From NCBI GenBank assembly GCA_013396755.1, contig VWZF01001849.1, positions 510,471-574,470 of the forward strand: 64,000 nt of DNA, in the 5' to 3' direction. The notes beneath the pieces are model-generated. The model did no database searches, was not told the DNA's origin, and saw nothing but the letters and a program-made list of their open reading frames with translations. This document shows positions 24,488 to 43,433 of this stretch, one piece after another. The translations under genes were made by a program, and so were the position numbers. Each line of letters opens with the position of its first letter. Within the stretch, counting starts at the first letter, position 1. Origin of the DNA: Sclerurus mexicanus (Eukaryota; Chordata; Aves; Passeriformes; Furnariidae).

Positions 24488-24502
24488 CACACACACACAC
24501 AC
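24488..24502 (+). repeat. (CA)n microsatellite
   Basis: Seven and a half uninterrupted CA units in TMEM47 intron 1. Confidence 0.95.
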
Positions 24503-25108
24503 TTGCATTGCTAAATCATCCATTTGGATCGCTGTGCTCTCTGATTGGGTAGATCAGGCAGAGACAAGATGTTTGTCTTGTGAAGGAGGACAAGGGACTG
24601 ACTATATTCTAGATGTGTTCTGTTTTCCTCTCTTCTGAAATCCGTGTATAGGTTAGGTTCTAGGAAATAACTGATCTCTGCTTGAATAGGAATTGCACAG
24701 GTTCCTTTACTGCTGGGCTTATTTTTAATTTTTTTTTCTGTCATGTGCAGTAGTATTTGAGGGTTTGAATATTGTTTGGGATTTTGTAGATCCTATAAGA
24801 CTAAAATGTATTGTAAAGAAATGTCAGTTTCAATCAGTTACCAGGGTAGCTACACAAAGTTTGGAGTGCTTTCTTTTTCTTCCTGGTATAAATGGAAATT
24901 TATGTAGGAATGTCAGCTTCTACGTGTCTCCTTAGCAACATGAATCCTTTGCCCCTTCTCCCTGTCTCCTGAAATAGTATCCCCTTGATTGCAGAAAGAC
25001 TTTTCAGATGGCTTGAATGAGAACCTGCTTCAAATCCCACCCTCCAACTCCACACACATTTTATTGGGCTCCCCCCTCGATCCATCTTCCCGTCACGCAT
25101 GCGTGTGT

Positions 25109-25122
25109 ACACACACACACAC
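25109..25122 (+). repeat. (AC)n microsatellite next to a GT run
   Basis: Seven AC units follow directly on a short GCGTGTGT stretch, giving a small purine-pyrimidine alternating segment in intron 1. Confidence 0.95.
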
Positions 25123-26299
25123 AAAAGTGGGACGTTGAGAAAAGCAGGACAGCTTGTGGAACAGCATAAAAGGACACTAATCTCTCCTGTTCCTCTGTTG
25201 GTCACCTCTGTGTTTATGGGAAGATGGAAGATGAATGAGTGAGAAAGGACAGGAATAAAACATGGTTTTGTTGGATGCCGTGTGTTGAAAATCTGGTGCT
25301 TTCTACTATCATGTGCACAAATTCTTGCCTGTTCAGTTTTATTCCAGCTCTTTGAATGATCTTCACCTATTTTCCTCAGATACTTTCCAATCTAGGGGAG
25401 GTAGTTTTCACAAGCTACTAGGGAAGAAGCGAATGATTGTTTTACTTGAGGTGACTGGAATAAACCCTTCACTTTCCTCACGTTTGGCACACAATGCTGC
25501 ATTCTGAGCAGACCTGAAATATGAGAAACTGCACTGTTCTCCCTTTGCCTTCTGCTAGTGTATTGCAATGCCATTGAATTCAATAGGAGGGCTCCCACTA
25601 AGTTCACCAAGTTGGATTGGGCTCATATTTGAGACCATTTTGTGTGCTTGCCTTCATATTTTAAGTGCACTTTCCTCCTACACTGACAACCTAGCTAGCA
25701 GTGTATTTTGGAGATAGTAGAGAGCTCCCACAGGGAAAGCTCTTTCAGTTTGATGCTGGTGCAGGCAGCTTTGCTAGCTAGCTGTGAAAAGCAGTAATAC
25801 ACAGAAGAAAAGAGGCATCTTCACTCATGGTTTTAAGAGATTTAGTTCATCATCCCTTGAAGGAGAGCACCTCAAGTGGCATCATCAAGGGCAAGCTCCT
25901 GCTAGAAGCTGTTAAAGCATGTTCGAGGTTTAATTAAAAACTTTTGTTGTAATTAGATGTAGGACCCCTGACTGCTGTCAAAAGGGCAACTTGGTAGTGG
26001 AGAGGAGAAGGAAATGTACAGAACATGATTGCATTGGCTGATTGCATGGCATGATTGCATTCTTCCCTAGATGAAATTCTAAAATTCCCACTAACAGCAA
26101 CATCAGGAGCTAAAGAACTAACAAAGTTGCCAGTGTGGAAAGCTTTGTGTTAAAATCTTGAGATCCAGAAATGCAACCGTAAAGTTTTACCAATTCTCTG
26201 GACATAAAATAATTTTCTATGATCAAAGCTTAACTTGGCTAATGGACAAGTTGTCTTTAGATCAGCTATATTTAAAACTTGTGTGTCTTTAAAAAAATA

Positions 26300-26600
26300 A
26301 TGTATTTCAAAGTTTTAAAAATATTATATATAATTCATGATGGTTCATTTACAGATTTATTAAGAATTATGTAGGAGTATTTATGTCTTTCACAGCCTTA
26401 AAATCAAATGCATCACATGTGCAAATACCTGGTGTGTCTTTACCTGCAGAGTTAATAGCAGTAAATTTGAATTTATGCAATAACTGCAGCCATTATAGCT
26501 TTTTAAATCAAAGATTCATAAATATGATGTGGAAGAAATAAATGACTCCATAGAATCTGATCTGCAGGTAAACATTGTGTATTTTGACTTCGCTATGTTT
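26300..26600 (+). promoter_or_regulatory. Candidate intronic enhancer, motif-dense AT-rich block
   Basis: Several well-known transcription-factor words cluster here: a palindromic E-box CACATGTG (26414-26421), a C/EBP-like TTATGCAAT (26473-26481) and a TCF/LEF-like ATCAAAG (26507-26513), with TAAT words around them. The density of recognisable sites and the lack of repeat signatures would fit a conserved noncoding element. Conservation cannot be judged from one sequence, so this is a hypothesis. Confidence 0.2.
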
Positions 26601-27439
26601 ATATGCTATTCATAGAAAACAATGGCTCCTTTGCAGTGTTCTAGTTTATTGTGAAAACAGCATATATAAAAATACATTGGAATGGTTTTATACTGAATAA
26701 CTGTATTCATTCTGGTGAGTGTGGGGGTAAATGTCTTTATTACTTTACAACCTGTGTATTTGCTTACACAACGTTCAGTTTTCTTTAAGAATATTGTGCT
26801 CTTTTAGAACTGTCCATGAATGCTTGAAAGACAAAACATTCTCAAGGAAATACAATGCAACAGGGTCTCTGAATGTGTTTAAACTTTGTGATGAACAAAC
26901 CATGAAGGGAAGCTTAGCTTACAACATAGTTCAGTAAACAACTTGAGTCTGGTTTTATGCTTGTAATTTTGTTCTAATTTGTTCTTTTAATAAAAATAGA
27001 ATCAGAGGCTGTTCATTCTGTAGCACTTCAAGGGGCTTAACCTTAATTGTACATTAGATATCTGAATTGACATGCCTCAATAGTTTTGGATGGTATCTCC
27101 TTGTTGGGAATCTAAGGAGTTGTTCCAAGGGGAAATTGCTAGCTCAAAAGCAGCTTCCTCATTAGAAGATCTGGATCATTGCTCAGATTTGATGTTGACA
27201 TGTATTTGTAAAAAGCTCAGCAAGGCTGGTAGTTTGCTATAAAATAACATAAGAACAGCTAATGTAATTTTATTAATCTGAAAAAAGTGGCTTATACATT
27301 GTAAGGAGGAATGAATAAAACAGTCCTTCTGGTTTTGAAAACTGTAGTCTGTTATTTTGTGTATTACTCTAATAATCATCCCCAACACTTTATCTGAAGG
27401 TGGATATAAAATCAAAAGCCGAACTACATCAAGTACAGG

Positions 27440-27571
27440 ATCTAAGACTGATTAAGCTGACCTAACTTTGAAGTTGAGTCTGACTTGGAGATTGGCCCTA
27501 CTTTCCATGGGGAGCTTGACAAGATGACTTCCAGAGGTCCTTCTCAACCTAAATTATTCTGTGATTCTATG
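27440..27571 (+). mobile_element. CR1 LINE 3' tail, plus strand
   Basis: The segment has the CR1 3' end: GACTTCCAGAGGTCCTTCTC, then AACCTAAATT and two diverged 8-bp terminal units, ATTCTGTG (27556-27563) and ATTCTATG (27564-27571). It is a heavily 5'-truncated copy within intron 1, in sense with TMEM47. The 5' limit is approximate. Confidence 0.85.
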
Positions 27572-30500
27572 ATGACTGATACTCTGTTTATGCCTCATGT
27601 CCACTTGGCTCCTTCAACCTATGCAGAATGCCTTGAATTGGTTAGCAACCCATCACAGTAGCCTTTGATAGAATATTTTAATGTAAACTCCCTCTTTTAC
27701 AAATGAAGCAGTTACTTTAACCTTAACACTTCCCAAGGCCATACTCTGTGGGAGCAGCAGATCTGTGACTCCTGTTCAGCAGTCTGGACCTTTTAGTATG
27801 ACGGAGGCTATAATTTCAGCCACCCTTCTCCAACCAGCTGAGATGTGGTTAGAACACATTTGTGTGTAATACATGACATTTGTGTGAGTTTATCTGATCA
27901 GGTCAAGATCACCATATATTTTATCAGTGATAGTACTCTTAAAAAAAAAAGAAAGAATTGTAGCTATAGAGAGTTATTGTTACTGCTGTTCTTCATTACA
28001 GTTTTAAAATCAGTAATGTATCCCATTGTGTCAAGTTTTATTAAGTAAGATGTTCTTTGTGTTAGAAATAATAGAAGTAGTTTTAATATTTGATGAGATT
28101 TTTATATTTAAAATTGTATAGGGTGACCTTGCCTCTGTCACTGATTTGTGGCCCAAGATGACCACATAAGATTCAAGGTAACAAGCAGGAGGGATATAGT
28201 CCATCCAGCTGTATTGGTTTCTGTGTTTCTCTTGTTCCAGTTCTGTAATATAAAGGCCATCATTTTGATGAGAAGTACTCCTGGAACTCTTTTAAATGCT
28301 AATTGTTTTTCTCAAGGAACAATGGAGTGAGTTTTGAAAATTGCAGAGGATTGCTTGAAGAATTGCAGTTTGCTTGAAGAACACTGGTAACTGTGGAAAA
28401 TAATTACATTCCTGTTCAATTGCAAAACATACTACTTCAGATTGCTAAAAAGTAGTAACATATATAGAAAAGGTCAGAAAAGGTGGGCTTTTCATGAAAA
28501 GCTTTTATAACACATCTCCCACACTTCTTTTCTAATGACATAATTCTCAGATTTCCAGGTTTCTGTGAAATTCTTGAAGTTGTGGGTGTGTGCAGTTGTT
28601 TGGGGGGGGTGTATTATTTTTATTGAATGAATATCCAATAATTGAAATGGCATAGTAGCAAGCTAAGCTCAGAAGAATGCCATATATCCAGTGGAGGAAA
28701 TGCCTGAGTACATGCTGTACTATTCTGTGAATGAATTATAGATTACATGATTTGCTGTAATGCTGTACTTGTCTTGAAGACCTCTGTTGGCAAAAGTGAG
28801 GTGCAGTGCGTGTTGCTTTTAAATGGTAAAATAAAGATCTATATAATGGCACCACTTAAATCTTTACTTGAAGTTGTGCTCCATTTAAAGGATTTTACTC
28901 TGTGAATTTGGAAATAAAGGCAGGCCACAGTTCAGAGGAGGTGTACAACACACCCCAACCCTCTGCAAAGTGTATGTATTTTGTATAAATAAGGAATGCA
29001 AGCTTTACTCTTCAAGAGAGATGTGTGGCCGTGGGCAGATGAGCAAGCATAAAAAGAAAATGTTATAGCTCATTCATCTGTAACCCCCCAGGCATTAGGC
29101 CATTTTGTTGTCTTGCAAAATCTGTCTCTTACACAACAGTAGTTTTGCTTACCATATCTTCATTGCTTTTGTTGTACAGCCTGATCTCCTGTAGAGAGGG
29201 AAGATAAAACTTGGGGTGGTGTTGAAGCACACAGAAAGTTTTGAGTGCAGCAGTCTCAGGGCTACCTGTTGTGTGATGAACGCAGCAGCTGAGATGGAGA
29301 CATCAGGCAGGTTAATGCAGCCTGTATTTTATGCAAAGCTGCTGTGGGGACCATCCTGAGAAACTAAGACTGTTTCTGTTTGTGTGCTGCTCGCTTGTCT
29401 GGGAAGCAAACTGTCCCCTGCACTCTCAGTGCCGTCTTTGGGTGGATGGCAGGGGAGACTCCGCTTTCCATTGAAAGGTGAGCAGAGTCTGCACAGTAGC
29501 TGCCTAATTATTCCACCAAACTATCAAGCGAGTCCTTCCCAGGCTGATGAGGGTAGTTGGCATAGCATCTACTGCCTGGAGCATCCTGCTAGTGTGTTGT
29601 TATCTTGCCTGGAAAAGAATCAGCTTCTTCCCCTCTCATCACAGTTATCTTGCTGTGAAGAAGAGGAAGGCCATAGGAGGAGACCAAGCAAGAGGGATGC
29701 AGCTCTGTAGGTGTCTGCTAAGGACTTTTTCCCTCAAAGGCAAGAGAGCCCTGAGTCTGGGCTGCCTTACAATAATAATTAGCATTCTTGTACATCAGTG
29801 GAAAGGTGCATAAACAGCAATGGGATGTTGGAAGGGATCAGTTAGGTAGAAGGCACTCTGAAGCAAGGCTCAGATTTGGGTTCCCTTGTATCTGTTTGTT
29901 CACAGACCTCTAAAATCTCATGCTCATTTTTTCCAGCTGGGATCTAGCAGGTGGAAGAGGAGAGCAGTTATAATCTACCGTAGCAGTTAAGAAATCCCTC
30001 TGGGAAGTGAAAGCAGAGGTTTGAGTCTGGAGCTAAAGCTGAGAAGCAAAGGTCTTGCAGCTTCTGAGAAGCTCCGTAGCCCCTGGTATATGGCAGCCAA
30101 GGAGGTGTCTGCCTTTCCTCCTTCATTCGTCAGCTGCCGTCATTATCCATTAGCATTCTGCATCTTGGTAAGATACAGTCTTATATGGGTCTGCCCCAGT
30201 TAGCTGTTTTTTGGATGTGTCTGTGCTTGATCTCTTTTTTTGACTGATTCTAAGTGACTCTCCACTGGGCATCAGGAACACTAAATCATCCTCCAAGCAT
30301 CTTATACAGTAAATGGAAAATGACTGATGTCTTATGTGGAGCCTCTGAATTATCCTTAGGAGGCACTTAGGGATTTTGGCACCCAACATAAAATGCTTAA
30401 ATTTCTCTTTGAGTGTTGTCAGTGTCCTGGTGATTTAGAGCTGTTGGGAAAGTCTTCCCTTTAAGCCCAGGGGTGTTGTGTGAGACCTTAAGGGCTTTGT

Positions 30501-32407
30501 CCCATGTGTTGCTGTGTGTGGATGAAGACTGATTTCTTAGGGAATAGTGTGTGTAAATTTCCTGTTGAAACAGCAGAAAATTACTTCAAAAAGCTTATTT
30601 TTAACATATTTGTGACCTTACATAGCTATTGAATGTGTTCAAATTTATGGCTTTTAGAAGAAAGCCTTGGTGTAAAGTGTTTGAGTCCTCTCTTAAGGAA
30701 ATGATGCATTCAGCCACAGCTGGCTAGTTCCCATAGCTCTGGTAATGCTTTTTAAGTGTCTGAGTGACTTGAGTATCCACATGCACAAGTAATTTTCATA
30801 CTTTAGAAAAATCTTATTCTCAATCCATAAATAAAAAGAAAATGTTATAGCCAGAGTATGTCTGTGCAGCAGCTAGCAGTAGTAAGCATACTATACTAAT
30901 TGACAACTAGCAGAAAATATTTATTGTAGTTTTTGCACAAGGCTCCAGTGTGGAAAGCTGTGGCTAGAGCAATTTATGGAGGACTGGTATGGATCTTACC
31001 AGAAAGTACTTCTGTCTGCAGTGTGCAGAAGTGTATGCTACGGAGTGTCAAAAGACTCCACTTGCAGTACTGGCTCTGCAAGAGCAGGGGAATATGGACC
31101 AAGTAACTTATGGACACTGGGCTTTCCAACTTTAGCCAATAGTCCTCTCATCCAGAGCAGAATTCATCTGGGCATCTCCTTGAAGACCGTAATTATGGCT
31201 CAGGTGAGGCTCCAAAGGACTGAATTCTCTGTGGAGTAATTTGATGTGAGAACTTACTGGCCACTGCAAGTTCTTATTTTCCCTCAGAATTTCCACCATT
31301 TTCAATGGAGCTTCACCTTCCACAGAAGTTTGTGCATCTGATTGTGCTGAAGAAAGAGTGCAATGCACTTTTAGAAATTAGATTCTACCTTTTTGTTTTT
31401 ATATAAACACTATGCTTTTTAAGCTTTTGTTGGCTATTTGATGACTAAGTTTGAATATGAAGCCATTAGGAATATCTCTAGCTATCTTATTTATCTAAGT
31501 TGATTGTTACGATATTTGTTGGGTTATATTTAGTTTCTTATGTGTGGGTGCCTCAACTTTCTCTGCTTGACATATTCTTTCAAATTAATTATTCTTTATT
31601 TTAAATACTGTATTACAATTTCTAAGAGTATTTATTGGCTGAGGGCAGGTACTTGAAAAGTAGAAGCTTTGCGATGAATCAAAAAAACTTACCTGAATGT
31701 TGTGGTTTTTTTCTTACCAATGTTTTGCTTAGTGCTGGAAGAAGGTCAGTCACTGCCTCCATCATTTAACTGCTGCATGTATTTTCTTACTTCAGCCTCT
31801 ATGAGGAGAAGACTTGGTGGAGAGCCATTGTATGAAAGAAATGAATACTTGATTGTTTCATAAGAAGTAATTCTGTTCACATGCACTATCTGAAAGAGCC
31901 CTATACACAGATGTTTCACATAATCCACAGTATGTGTCTATGCCCACCACTTTTTTCATTGTGGAATACCATGTAGATAAAATATTTAAGTACCTTGCTG
32001 CCAACAGGACATCTGTGACAATGCTGGCCTTTTGCATTGCTCTTTCTCGTGTTAAAAAATAACCTAGTTATTAAAATACACATTTTAGAACTTTGATGTG
32101 TTTTCTTCTTCTTTTATGGCTTTTCCTGATTTTATCCTAGCACTGAAGTATTACTTTGTCCAGGTAATAGAGCTAATAGAGCTGCTCTTAATTAAAAATT
32201 ACTGTATGGCTTAAAACCTTAGGACATTTCTTTTGGGGGAAAGACGGGAGGAGAATCACACATTTCAGTGTGCAGTTGACACTGTCCTTCTGTATCAGTA
32301 AGAAACAGGCAGAATTTCCAAAGAGCAAGGAGACCAATCTGTCCTTACAAAAAGGCACTGACTGATATATGAGGAACTAACTGAAAAGAAACAATATCAC
32401 CATAGTT

Positions 32408-32431
32408 TGGAGGCTTTTTTTTTTTTTTTTT
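32408..32431 (+). repeat. Poly(T) tract
   Basis: A run of about 20 T in intron 1, equivalent to an A tail on the minus strand. No retroposed gene body was recognised beside it. Confidence 0.85.
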
Positions 32432-35400
32432 AAACTGAAGATGTTAATTTTAGTGAATTTTGCACCATATATGTTTTGGAAATACATCTTAAGTACTCAG
32501 GTTCATATTTATATATATATTCCAAATACTGAAACCCACATCCTTAAACTAATAGACATATTGTTATTATTAAAAATATGCAAACAGTGTCATCACTGTC
32601 AGAACTGCAGCATATAATTCTCATGGTTATAGACGTTGTGATGCTTCTTAGGGATTTGCAGACCTAAAATTAGTATACATTAAGTGAGGCTTTTCTTAAG
32701 AAATCTCTGAAGTTACTTAACAATTGTCAAAAATGTCTTAATTCTAGTTGTTTGGATGGGATAGGTGGCATTATCAGTGTAATTCTTAACAAATTGCTAA
32801 AAGCTGGAACACTGAAAAAATCTAAAGCCATGCATTCTGTAGACTTTACTAATAAACCAACAAAACAACTTAATTTGGGCATGATATGAGATCACAGTGC
32901 TTTTTAAAGTCTAAAATTTTATCAACATTTGTGTGACTAAAATGTTACTGGTTCCTAGTATTTTTTTAGGCTGTAGATATGTAGGGTAGAAAAATAGTGA
33001 TGTTCAGTGAAAAATACTGATGTACCCTTTTAAAATGTAACTATGTTGTGTTTTGAATGCAGAAAACTAATAATTATCCTCTATAGGGTCCCTTGCCACT
33101 CATGTTTATGCATGTTTCCATCTATGTGAGAACATGCAGTCTCACTGAACTGCTGAGGCTCTTGAACTCAGTGTAGGAACTTATTTGCAAGATTGGTGCA
33201 TGCCTGGAAGTGGTAGAAGCATATTCTGGATACTCTAAAGTAGGCTTATGATGTTTGTTCTGTGTACGAGTAACACTGTGTAACAGAGCAGTCTGCTGAT
33301 CCCATTTTGAGAGTGTGTGTTATAAATCACTCTTGGGTAGTCTGAGGAACACTACTGATTTTTTATTGTAGAAAGCTGTGTTTGCTGTATGTGGTTATAT
33401 TGTTGTAGCTGTCTGACTTGCAGGGCATTCTGCCTTCAGGGGTAGTGATTCAATTTTCTTTGGGTGTTTCTTTTATTTTGTGTAAAGTCCAATTGCCTGG
33501 ATTTTTTCCTCAAAAAAAATCCCCAAAACTGCTGTTAAGTAGAAGACCCGTGCAGAAGATTTTAATTCCTTAATCCAACATAAGCTTTATTTTGTCACCA
33601 GATCAAATGGTTTTCAGAATTGAAAGTTAAGATTTTTCCATGATGACAAGGAGATTTAAATATGTAATTGCCATGGTAGGCAGTATAGGAAAGTTTAGTC
33701 CTGTATTCTTTGTGCAGTAATGTCTGACCTTCATGATGTTCTTCAACCAAAGTCCGCTGCAGCTCAAGGCGAAGGCTGGTGGCATTGTATGCTCCTCTGA
33801 AGGGAGGATGGAGCTAAAATAAATAGACAATTTCAGACACAACAGAATACAACATTCACTACCTAATCCTCAGCTGGTAGTGAGGAGCAGTAAGAGCCTT
33901 GGTTTTGTGCTACTGTCAGCATCACTGAGTAGGTTGTCTTACTCAAGAAATTAATTTTGTTTATCCAAGTAATTTCTTTTTTAGTTAGGAGTGTAGGTGT
34001 CTTCCAACACTCATTTGTCCTTTTACCTCCCACATCAGTACTATAGTAAGGGTAGTTTGTTTATTTTTTAACCTTTCTGAAATCCATATATGTGTATCTG
34101 TCCTGGAAGTTAAACTGCGTTCTAGCCTCATGCTTATATCATCTTTGCCTAAGTTATTTTCAGTGATCTGACCAATGTGGTTTTGGAAAGTAATGGTGTA
34201 CTCCACTTTTTTTCAACTTAGCTGCTACTCCAGTGTTGCACACCTTCCCTTTGCATTAGACTTTGGCAACTGATCAATGCAAAGATAACATTTAATATTT
34301 TATTATTTGTAGTGGCTTTCAAAAATCTTAGTTTCTGAGTTTTTCCATCTGGCACTATGATTTGTTTCATCAATTTTGTATGGCTTTTAACTTTGATGCA
34401 ATATGGATTTATGTGTCTAGTCTTTGTATCTATGTAATTTTCTGGTGCAAAGATTCCTTTCATATTGTCCCAAAGTGGTCAATTCGGTTTATTTATTTCT
34501 GTATTTTATATCTGTAATGCACTCTGATATTGGAAGAATCCTTTCTAAATCATCAGTGCACTAACCATTTGGTGTTTCTGAAGGATCATGTCAACATTAA
34601 AAACCACTCTCCATAACATCTCTATCCAGTACTGAAATCATATTTCCATCCCAATAATAACAGTATAGCAGTGGGACACACAGCAAACTGACCTTAGGGA
34701 TTGCTACTGACAGTAGGAAAATGAGAGATTGTTCCCAGCCCTGGGTTTTAGTCCAGTAGCAAAACAAGGACTAAAATAGCTTGGAAGGTTGAGTGCTTAG
34801 TAATTAAGATATTAGTAAACAGCACGTCTGGAGTTCTGAAAAGAATGAAAATAAATGTGTGTACTTGCACAAACACACCTTTAAAATCACATTCTTTATA
34901 GCTCTTCTATTCACTTTCTTCTTTTGATCTCCTTTATTCTTTTCCGTATGATACATGAAGGCTTTTTGGTGATAACTGCCAGCATTCCATTCCCAAACTC
35001 CACAACTGCACTGTCAGTATCTTCAGCAGATTAGATTCCTCTTGAGACTGGATGCATTGTTTTTTAAAACTGTGCTTTTTACTCTTTTCAAAAGAAAATG
35101 TGCATTTTTTGTTTTGTTGTTATTTTAGTAGCCTTAAGATCTCTGAATTTATTTTGGAAATAATTAATCTCATTTTCTTTGAACTACATCATGCATTTGG
35201 ACATTTTATCCTGAGTATCACAAGTGCCAGCGTTTTCAAACTAATGGGATGTATAGGATCAGTAGGTGCTTTTCCCACAAGCTTATTTTGTGTCATCTTC
35301 CTTAAACTGGTAAATAGTAGTGAAAAGCAGTAAGTAATGATCTGATTCTTTTTCTTGATGCCTCTTGCTGGAGAGAGGGAAGATCCTAGATATTCCTCTG

Positions 35401-36255
35401 CAGAAAGAGTCAGCACAAAGCCTAGGCCTTTCTAAAATCCCACAGAGGCTCTTAGGTTAGATTTTGGATGTTGTATAGACCCATCATGGCCATCAGCTTA
35501 CAAATGGATTTTGGTTTACGTGATTTAAGACTGCAAGAATGTTGTTTATAACTGCATCCATTATGTATGAGAATAACTAGAAAATACATGGGGCCAAATG
35601 CAGAAGTTGCTTTTGGGGAAAGAAAAAGTGACGCTTAAGAATAACTGACATTTTAAAATGGGCTTGAGGTTTCACTAGGTCTGCAGCTAATGATTGTTAC
35701 TGCCCTTATAAAGGCTTGACTTCCTCCTCTTTTTTTAGTGTTGAATATATTTCTTCTTTTAAAATTCCTTTGAGCATCTCCTTCCTTCACCTCAGTTTTG
35801 TTATTCATATTAAGTGGCCTTGGTGCTTCCCAGGTGACAGGTGTGTGTGCTGAGGCTCCATGCATTTCCCTTACTATGTCATCCTAATCAGCTCAAGCAG
35901 GGGTTTGACTTTCACTCTCTTTTGTGACAAAGTTACAACAGACTGAAAGTCAGGTAACACACACTGGCTAATCCTGATCCAGCGTCGCTTTCTCATTCTA
36001 AATTGGATAAAAACCAGGGGACCAAATTATTCAGTTTTACTCAAGACAAAATCCCAATGAGGCCAACTAAGCCCTGAGTAAGTGTGGGAGGTTGTGGCAC
36101 TTTGCTTCAGAGTTACATCTGTTTTATAAAGGTGATTCACTAATTAGGGGAAAAGAAATTCAAGGCACAGTTGATTATTTACCTGAGCCTTGATGCGGCC
36201 TCTGTGTTCCTTATATTCTGTTCTTTCTGTCAGGCCTGTGGGCTTGTTTTGCTGA

Positions 36256-42655
<6,400 letters not shown>

Positions 42656-42834
42656 TTGTTCTCCAGGTCTGCAGCTTAGTCCTTTACCCAATCAAGTTCA
42701 TTGAAACGGTCAGCTTGAAAATATACCATGAATTCAACTGGGGCTATGGCCTGGCATGGGGTGCAACTATATTTTCATTTGGGGGTGCCATTCTTTATTG
42801 CCTGAACCCTAAGAACTATGAAGACTATTACTAG
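42656..42834 (+). CDS. TMEM47: TMEM47 coding exon 3 with stop codon
   Basis: It starts after TTTCAG, completes codon 123 (Val) and encodes residues 124-181, ending at TAG (42832-42834). Residues 124-138 finish TM3, 139-153 form the short second extracellular loop, and 154-172 (GLAWGATIFSFGGAILYCL) form TM4. The cytoplasmic tail is only NPKNYEDYY, as in other vertebrates. Its tyrosine-rich acidic end resembles the short C-terminal ends of claudin-family proteins that contact scaffolds; a PDZ-ligand role here is unproven. Confidence 0.97.
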
Positions 42835-42854
42835 AATCATTTAATGAAAAGAAA

Positions 42855-42860
42855 AATAAA
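42855..42860 (+). promoter_or_regulatory. TMEM47: Possible proximal poly(A) signal AATAAA
   Basis: A canonical hexamer 20 bases after the stop codon, followed about 20 bases later by a T-rich segment (CCCATCTTTTCTAG). If used it would give an almost UTR-less mRNA. The A-rich context makes a fortuitous match quite possible. Confidence 0.3.
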
Positions 42861-43397
42861 AAAAGGATTACCCCATCTTTTCTAGCTCACAGTTTTTTTA
42901 GAACACTTGTGGAGCACCAGTCTGCTCTGTTGATAAAATAGCCTTTGCCTTTTGGGTGTGAACACTGTAACCAGCTTTTACAACCATTTAAAAGAACTGC
43001 AAACACTAGGATTGCTGATCTTACATAGGCAGATGCTGCGAGCTGCTGATACATAAGCTTCATTTTTCCTGACAACAAGCAAAAGGATCTACGTGACACA
43101 GCGATCATTGTGGGAAAACTAGTTGGAATGAGAATGCAATGCCAGCATCTGCTATTGCCTTCAGGGAAGCAGCTGGTCTAGGCTCCATTTAGAAGTTTCC
43201 CTGTATCATAGAGGATTCAGAGGTCTGATAAGCAGGCAGTGGCATCTTGTACAATAGGCTGTGTTGGCCTCTTGTTACTTGCTCAAAAACGCTCTTAAGG
43301 AATTAGTTGCAAGTGACTGTATTGAGGGCAGTGAATGTAACTGGTTAATGACTTGCCTAATATCTGCATTCAACAGTCTTCTGGGAGAATAATAATT

Positions 43398-43433
43398 AAA
43401 AACCAAAACAAAACAAAAAAACCCAAACAAGCC
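43398..43433 (+). repeat. A/C-rich low-complexity tract in 3' UTR
   Basis: AAAAACCAAAACAAAACAAA-type simple sequence inside the TMEM47 3' UTR. It could act as an internal oligo-dT priming site in cDNA data. Confidence 0.8.

Noticed and set aside
24488..25122. CA/GT repeats as possible regulatory Z-DNA elements
   Set aside because: Both are short, common microsatellites; nothing beyond simple sequence is supported.
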